From CAMDWQ01 sp964543965 (GTDB taxonomy: Bacteria > Omnitrophota > Gorgyraeia > 2-02-FULL-51-18): 27,174 bases of DNA. The stretch covers positions 1 to 27,174 of the forward strand of contig CAZJAX010000011.1 in assembly GCA_964543965.1 (NCBI GenBank), read 5' to 3'. Shown piece after piece: positions 23,319 through 27,174 of the stretch. Under the pieces are notes generated by a model. That model was not told the DNA's origin. It saw only the letters and a list, made by a program, of their open reading frames with translations, and searched no databases. A program made the position numbers and the translations under genes. The first letter of the stretch is position 1. Each line of letters starts with the position of its first letter.

Positions 23319-23977
23319 GAAAGGGATTCGACCATCGATTGAAAGATCTTGAGGCCGTCGGTCGAGCCGAGCGCGCTCTCGGAGGCACGCTCCGGGTGCG
23401 GCATGAGGCCGAAAACGTTGCGCTTGAAATTGCAGATACCGGCGATATCGTCCAGAGAGCCGTTGGGATTGTCCTTGTAGCGCAGGACGATCTGGTCGTT
23501 CTGCTTGAGCTCGAAAAGCGTCGCATCGTCGGTGTAGTAGTTGCCCTCGCCGTGGGCGATCGGGATGTTCAGCACTTCGCCGGGTTTGGTCTTTTTTGTG
23601 AAAGGGGTGTTGGAAGTCGCGACCTTGAGCTCTACGTACTTGCAGATGAATTTGAGCGAACGGTTGCGCAGCATCGCTCCGGGCAGGAGTCCCGCTTCGA
23701 GGAGGATCTGAAAACCGTTGCAGATGCCGATGACCAGCTTGCCTTTGTCCGCGTGCTTGTAGACGCCGTCCATGACCGGCGAAAATCGTGCGATACCGCC
23801 GGTGCGCAGGTAATCGCCATAGCTGAAACCGCCCGGCAGGACCATGCAGTCGTATTTAGAGACATCGCTGTCCTTGTGCCAGACGAACTCCGTGTCCTTC
23901 CGCATCACGTGTTTCAGCACATGGTAGCAGTCGTAATCGCAGTTGGATCCGGGGAAAACGACGACGCCGAACTTCAT
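23315..23977 (-). CDS. purQ: Phosphoribosylformylglycinamidine synthase, glutaminase subunit
   Basis: PurQ releases ammonia from glutamine for the PurL reaction. It is a class I glutamine amidotransferase of 220 residues: FPGSNCDYDC at the start, VLPGGFSYGDYLRTGGIA, the nucleophile elbow GICNGFQ with Cys 86, IAHGEGNYY, and the catalytic His-Glu pair in MPHPERA near 195. The ATG at 23977 directly follows the purS stop (TAAATG), and the end overlaps purL by 4 nt. The tight purS-purQ-purL order fits the subunits forming one complex. Confidence 0.98.
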   Translation of the reverse strand: MKFGVVVFPGSNCDYDCYHVLKHVMRKDTEFVWHKDSDVSKYDCMVLPGGFSYGDYLRTGGIARFSPVMDGVYKHADKGKLVIGICNGFQILLEAGLLPGAMLRNRSLKFICKYVELKVATSNTPFTKKTKPGEVLNIPIAHGEGNYYTDDATLFELKQNDQIVLRYKDNPNGSLDDIAGICNFKRNVFGLMPHPERASESALGSTDGLKIFQSMVESLS

Positions 23978-24217
23978 TTAGTTGAGCTCATACCGGTAGT
24001 CTTCGATCACCGTGTTGGCCAGCAGTTTTTCACACATCGACTTGATCTTGGTCTCAGCCGCCGCTTTCTCGGTCGAGCCGAGGTCGAGCTCGATGTATTT
24101 TCCCATACGCACGTTCTGAACCTCGGAAAAACCCATCGTGTTGAGCGCTTCCTGCACGGCCTTGCCCTGAGGGTCGAACACCGATTTTCTCAATGTCACA
24201 TACACTTTCGCTTTCAA
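23978..24217 (-). CDS. purS: Phosphoribosylformylglycinamidine synthase subunit PurS
   Basis: PurS is the small bridging subunit that holds PurL and PurQ together. The 79 residues show the family's pattern: KVYVTLRKSVFDPQGKAVQEAL, then MGFSEVQNVRMGKYIELDL and a C-terminal helix (AAAETKIKSMCEKLLANTVIEDY shortened). The start is TTG at 24217, overlapping the purB stop as TTGA. Length is normal (about 80). Confidence 0.97.
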   Translation of the reverse strand: MKAKVYVTLRKSVFDPQGKAVQEALNTMGFSEVQNVRMGKYIELDLGSTEKAAAETKIKSMCEKLLANTVIEDYRYELN

Positions 24218-25524
24218 GGCTGTCTCCTGTTCTTTAGCACCCGCTTGAATATCGTCCCGACATGCTTGAGGTGGTAGTCGAGGTTGAACAAAGCTTCTAT
24301 CTCTTGGATCTTGAAGCGCGAGGTGACTTCTTTTTCCTCAAGCAAAAGGTCTTTTAGATTAAGTTTTTTATCTTTCCATACGCGCATGGCGTTCTTCTGC
24401 ACGATCTTGTAGGCGGTCTCGCGGGAAAGACCCTTGCCGATCAGCTCCAGGAGCACGCGCTGGGAGAAGATCAGGCCGCGCGTCCGCCAGATGTTGTCCA
24501 TCATATTCTGAGGATAAACCTGGATGTCCTTGAGAACCGCTGCCATCTCGCGCGTCATGAAATGAGCCAGGATGAACGAATCCGGCAGGATGATGCGCTC
24601 GACGGAAGAATGCGTGATATCGCGCTCATGCCAAAGGGCGATGTTTTCGACGGCGGCGTGGGAGTTGGCGCGGAGCACGCGCGCCAGACCCGCGATGCGT
24701 TCGCAGTTGACCGGGTTGCGCTTGTGGGGCATGGCGCTGGAACCGGTCTGCCCTTCGGCGAACGGTTCCTCAAGCTCAAGCGTTTCTGTTTTTTGGAGAT
24801 GGCGAATTTCCGTCGCGAGTTTTTCAAGCGAGCCGCCGAGGATGGCCAGGGCGCTCAAGACTTCGGCATGGCGGTCGCGCTGGAGAACCTGCGTGGAAAC
24901 GGGCGCCACGTTGAGCTTCAAAAGCTTCAGCGTCTTTTCCTCGACGCGCGGGTCGATGTTGGCATAGGTCCCGACGGCGCCGGAGATCTTTCCGTAGGAG
25001 ATCACTTTACGGGCGGCCTCCAGGCGGGTCAGGCTGCGGTGGAACTCATCATAAAAAAGCAGGAATTTGAGGCCGAGCGTTACCGGCTCGGCATGCACGC
25101 CGTGCGAGCGGCCCATCATGGGGGTGTTCTGGTACTGAAGAGCCTTTTTCTTCAAAATCCGGGCCACTTCGGAGGTGCTTTCAATCAAGACGTCCAACGC
25201 TTCACGGATCTGCAGGCTCAAGGCCGTGTCCAGCACGTCGCTGGAGGTCAGACCCTTGTGTATAAAACGCGCATTGGGACCCACATAGTCGGCGACACTC
25301 TTTAAAAAAGCAGTGACATCATGCTTCGTAACCTGTTCATACTTATGGACATGCGCTAAATTGAACGAAGCGGTTTTTTGGATGTTTTGAGCGGATTTCT
25401 TGGGGATGAGATTGAGCGCTGCCATGGCATGACAGGCGGCGACTTCGACATCAAGCATGACTTTGAACCGGTTTTCCTCGGTCCAAATCTTACCCATCTC
25501 AGGCAACGTGTAACGGTTGATCAA
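24214..25524 (-). CDS. purB: Adenylosuccinate lyase
   Basis: PurB acts twice in purine synthesis, releasing fumarate from SAICAR and from adenylosuccinate. The 436 residues have RYTLPEMGKIWTEENRF at the start, KHDVTAFLKSVAD with the conserved His, HKGLTSSDVLDTALSLQ, GRSHGVHAEP, the superfamily signature GSSAMPHKRNP near 255-265, and RDITHSSVERIILPDSF. The start is TTG at 25524, with GGAG 5 nt upstream and no better ATG before the conserved N-terminus. It is the first gene of the purine operon and follows a good promoter with a leader of about 33 nt, too short for a purine riboswitch. Confidence 0.97.
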   Translation of the reverse strand: MINRYTLPEMGKIWTEENRFKVMLDVEVAACHAMAALNLIPKKSAQNIQKTASFNLAHVHKYEQVTKHDVTAFLKSVADYVGPNARFIHKGLTSSDVLDTALSLQIREALDVLIESTSEVARILKKKALQYQNTPMMGRSHGVHAEPVTLGLKFLLFYDEFHRSLTRLEAARKVISYGKISGAVGTYANIDPRVEEKTLKLLKLNVAPVSTQVLQRDRHAEVLSALAILGGSLEKLATEIRHLQKTETLELEEPFAEGQTGSSAMPHKRNPVNCERIAGLARVLRANSHAAVENIALWHERDITHSSVERIILPDSFILAHFMTREMAAVLKDIQVYPQNMMDNIWRTRGLIFSQRVLLELIGKGLSRETAYKIVQKNAMRVWKDKKLNLKDLLLEEKEVTSRFKIQEIEALFNLDYHLKHVGTIFKRVLKNRRQP

Positions 25525-25563
25525 GTCGGCTCCAAAAAACAGTCGGGTGTCAGAAAGGCCTAG

Positions 25564-25592
25564 ATTATATCAGAACCCCAGGGCGCTGTCAC
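25564..25592 (-). promoter_or_regulatory. Promoter of the purine operon, with an overlapping inverted repeat
   Basis: On the minus strand, GTGACA (25592-25587), a 17-nt spacer and TATAAT (25569-25564) with an upstream TGA form a strong extended -10 promoter. A perfect 7-bp inverted repeat, AACCCCA/TGGGGTT (25602-25596 and 25580-25574), brackets the -35 box and starts within the aroD stop codon. It could be a repressor site or a weak aroD terminator. Confidence 0.75.
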
Positions 25593-25600
25593 GGATGGGG

Positions 25601-26314
25601 TTATCGGCGGGAATTAAAGGCCTCGAGATAGAGCGCGGTCGTTTTCAGGTCAAGCTGACCCGGAGCTGTGGCTTTGCCGGTATGGGCGAATGTCAGGAGC
25701 GATCCCAGCGCCGGGAGCAGAACGCGCGAGAACGCGCCGCGGCTTCCCATGGAAAGCGTGATGAGGTTCTCCGATGCCCGCGCGCCCGTAAATTCGGCCA
25801 GGATCCGCAAGTCCTTCTCCGAGCGAGCCATCGCGGCGATCTTGACGATGCCGGCTCCGGCGGACTTCGCGTCTTTTAGAATTTTTTCCAGAAAAGGCCG
25901 GGACGGCGTGCGGCTGAAATTATGATACGAAACGATGACCGTTTTCTTCAGGCGGCGGGCTTCGCGCAGCACTTCCTTCAGAATGACTTTGGAACTGAGC
26001 TCGATATCGACTGCATCGACGAGCGGGAACACGGCCTTAAAAAGCTCAAGCCTCTCCTTTTCGGAGCCGGACCACTTCCCTCCCTCTTTCCTGGAACGCA
26101 CTGTGGCTATCACCGGCGTTCCTTTGAATTTGCGGATCTCGCGGATGAAAATATCCGGAGAGAGAGAAGGATAAAGATCGAGCCTCAGCTCGGCGGCATC
26201 CATGCCGGCGGCCTTCGCGCGCCGGACGGCGGGAGCCGTTACAGTTCCAGAAAACGGGACAACGATAGCCGGACGGCTTCCGAGAATGAGTTTTCCAAGG
26301 CTTATCTTTTTCAT
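25601..26314 (-). CDS. aroD: 3-dehydroquinate dehydratase, type I
   Basis: AroD makes 3-dehydroshikimate in the shikimate pathway. The 237 residues match type I enzymes: AAELRLDLYP near 40-49, TVRSRKEGG near 71-79, the catalytic His 131 in VSYHNFSRTP, the Schiff-base Lys 158 in GAGIVKIAAMA, and the closing SMGSRGAFSR, FAHTGKATAPGQL. No other aro gene is present. The ATG at 26314 has no Shine-Dalgarno site, and a -10 box lies 7 nt upstream, so the mRNA is probably leaderless. It sits between a terminator and the purB promoter, and so forms its own transcription unit. Confidence 0.96.
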   Translation of the reverse strand: MKKISLGKLILGSRPAIVVPFSGTVTAPAVRRAKAAGMDAAELRLDLYPSLSPDIFIREIRKFKGTPVIATVRSRKEGGKWSGSEKERLELFKAVFPLVDAVDIELSSKVILKEVLREARRLKKTVIVSYHNFSRTPSRPFLEKILKDAKSAGAGIVKIAAMARSEKDLRILAEFTGARASENLITLSMGSRGAFSRVLLPALGSLLTFAHTGKATAPGQLDLKTTALYLEAFNSRR

Positions 26315-26321
26315 GGAAAAT

Positions 26322-26330
26322 AGTATATCA
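26322..26330 (-). promoter_or_regulatory. Extended -10 promoter of aroD
   Basis: On the minus strand, TGATATACT (26330-26322) is an extended -10 element; the -35 region is poor because it overlaps the preceding terminator T run. Seven bases separate TATACT from the ATG at 26314, so transcription should start at or next to the start codon. Confidence 0.6.
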
Positions 26331-26341
26331 GCCTGTGAAGC

Positions 26342-26384
26342 AAAAAACCCGTTTTACGCCGTGAAGACGTAAAACGGGTTTTTT
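26342..26384. terminator. Strong, symmetric intrinsic terminator
   Basis: 26342-26358 (AAAAAACCCGTTTTACG) is the exact reverse complement of 26368-26384, with a 9-nt loop. A/T runs at both outer ends make it able to stop transcription in either direction. It ends the gene at 26401-27174, 17 nt after its stop codon, and separates it from aroD. Confidence 0.92.
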
Positions 26385-26400
26385 GCGGCAAGCCGGGCGC

Positions 26401-27174
26401 TTACGCCGCGATCTCCGCCTGCTTGGCCAGACGCAAGTCGTTCATTTCCTTGTCGAGATTGAAGCGGAAGAGCATGACGAAGCCCAGACCGCGTATCTCT
26501 TTCATCTCGTAATCGAACATGCCCGTGGACGGGATCGCGTTCAAGCGGTCGAGCGCGCGGTAGACCGACGCGACGAAGATCACGGCGAAAGACACCGGGG
26601 ACGTCCTGTCGGGAGACTGCACGCCGGCGAGCAGCACGTTGTTGCGCATCGCACCGCTCAACCCCTCCGTCGAACCGAGCTGTCCTGATATCTCATCCGA
26701 GGTGGAACCGTGTCCGAATACGAGGATCTTCGTGGCTCCGGTCGAAAGATTTTCTGCGCCGTTCTTGTCGGCGATCACGGTTTGAACGGCATCGCTGAAA
26801 AGCGCGCCTTTGGCAGAATCGAAGACTTCGATCTCGATGAAGCGGTGGCTGGTCAGGCTCGAATTGATCCTGCGGATCAGAGCCGCGACGCCCTCCGGCA
26901 CGGACGATCCCTCGGTCGCGATGCGGATCGTGAGCTTCATTTTCTGAGCGGAGGCCATCTGGTTGAAGCGCGAAACCGTATTCTCGAAATCCGTCGTCGA
27001 CGATATCAGGCTGAGCGGGAATACCGTCACAAGCTCTTTCGTCGTGCTGACGTCCGCGATCTGGGCCTGCGCGCCGCTCCAGACGGATCGGGCTCCTTCA
27101 CTGGAATTCCAGATCCCGATATAACGGCTTAACAGCTGCTGCCGGTTGGCTTTCGCAGCGAATAGCGGAGTGCG
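26401..27174 (-). CDS. C-terminal part of an unrecognised protein
   Basis: The frame is open from the window edge to the TAA at 26401 (257 residues), including 48 codons before the GTG at 27030, so the gene begins outside the window. I do not recognise a family. The visible part alternates strands and helices: KLTIRIATEGSSVPEGVA, RFIEIEVFDS, TKILVFGHGSTSDEISG, a Ser/Gly-rich turn region, VSFAVIFVASVYRALDRL (a hydrophobic stretch near the end), and a charged C-terminus (FNLDKEMNDLRLAKQAEIAA). There is no clear signal, membrane anchor or catalytic motif. Codon use resembles its neighbours. A strong terminator follows. It could be the end of a large multidomain protein, but the sequence here cannot show that. 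Confidence 0.75.
   Translation of the reverse strand, partial: RTPLFAAKANRQQLLSRYIGIWNSSEGARSVWSGAQAQIADVSTTKELVTVFPLSLISSTTDFENTVSRFNQMASAQKMKLTIRIATEGSSVPEGVAALIRRINSSLTSHRFIEIEVFDSAKGALFSDAVQTVIADKNGAENLSTGATKILVFGHGSTSDEISGQLGSTEGLSGAMRNNVLLAGVQSPDRTSPVSFAVIFVASVYRALDRLNAIPSTGMFDYEMKEIRGLGFVMLFRFNLDKEMNDLRLAKQAEIAA

Noticed and set aside
25525..25560. Purine riboswitch before purB
   Set aside because: The leader is only about 33 nt and shows no aptamer-like fold.

Overview
This 27 kb, GC-rich window reads as a bacterial chromosome segment, probably from a metagenome-assembled genome because it contains a 10-N scaffold gap and a one-base nonsense codon in a housekeeping gene. The cell looks Gram-negative: there is a lipoprotein with a lipobox and a PpiD/SurA-type membrane-anchored chaperone. 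A phylum near Omnitrophota, Elusimicrobiota or another PVC/Bacteroidota-like deep lineage would fit the gene order, the short COX24-like basic protein and the frequent TTG/GTG starts. That placement is inference; the sequence alone does not prove it. All protein genes but one are on the minus strand, so the window reads right to left.

Layout in the direction of transcription. (1) 27174-26401: the C-terminal part of an unrecognised protein, closed by a strong hairpin terminator. (2) 26314-25601: aroD, apparently leaderless. (3) 25524-14106: a compact purine operon, purB-purS-purQ-purL-purF-purM-purD-purE, followed by a YwlE-like phosphatase, rpiB, glyA (broken by an in-frame TAA) and nrdR. Many junctions are 4-nt ATGA or TTGA overlaps, and one promoter lies before purB. 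(4) 12676-14109, plus strand: a PpiD/SurA-like chaperone whose promoter lies back to back with the hisG promoter. (5) 12473-9692: long-form hisG with a terminator hairpin in its leader, a 30-residue COX24-like protein, and a divergent FtsH-like protease whose start codon sits in a 12-bp hairpin. (6) 9741-7598: an unknown lipoprotein, ispE, a hairpin-rich spacer carrying a copy of the tRNA 5' end, and tRNA-Gln(UUG). (7) 7545-1: clpX, glmU, prs, rplY, pth, rpsF, ssb, rpsR, rplI and dnaB, an old conserved bacterial neighbourhood.

Much of the window centres on PRPP and nucleotides. Prs makes PRPP. PurF and HisG consume it, the Pur enzymes carry out part of IMP synthesis, GlyA supplies one-carbon units, RpiB supplies ribose 5-phosphate, and NrdR controls deoxyribonucleotide production. 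PurC, PurH, PurN/T and PurK are not in the window.

I found no CRISPR array, transposase, phage module or defence system. The most interesting signals are non-coding: the start-codon hairpin of the FtsH-like gene, the divergent hisG control region with three copies of an 8-mer and an attenuator-like hairpin, the tRNA-Gln 5'-end duplication bracketing palindromes, and two probable leaderless transcripts.
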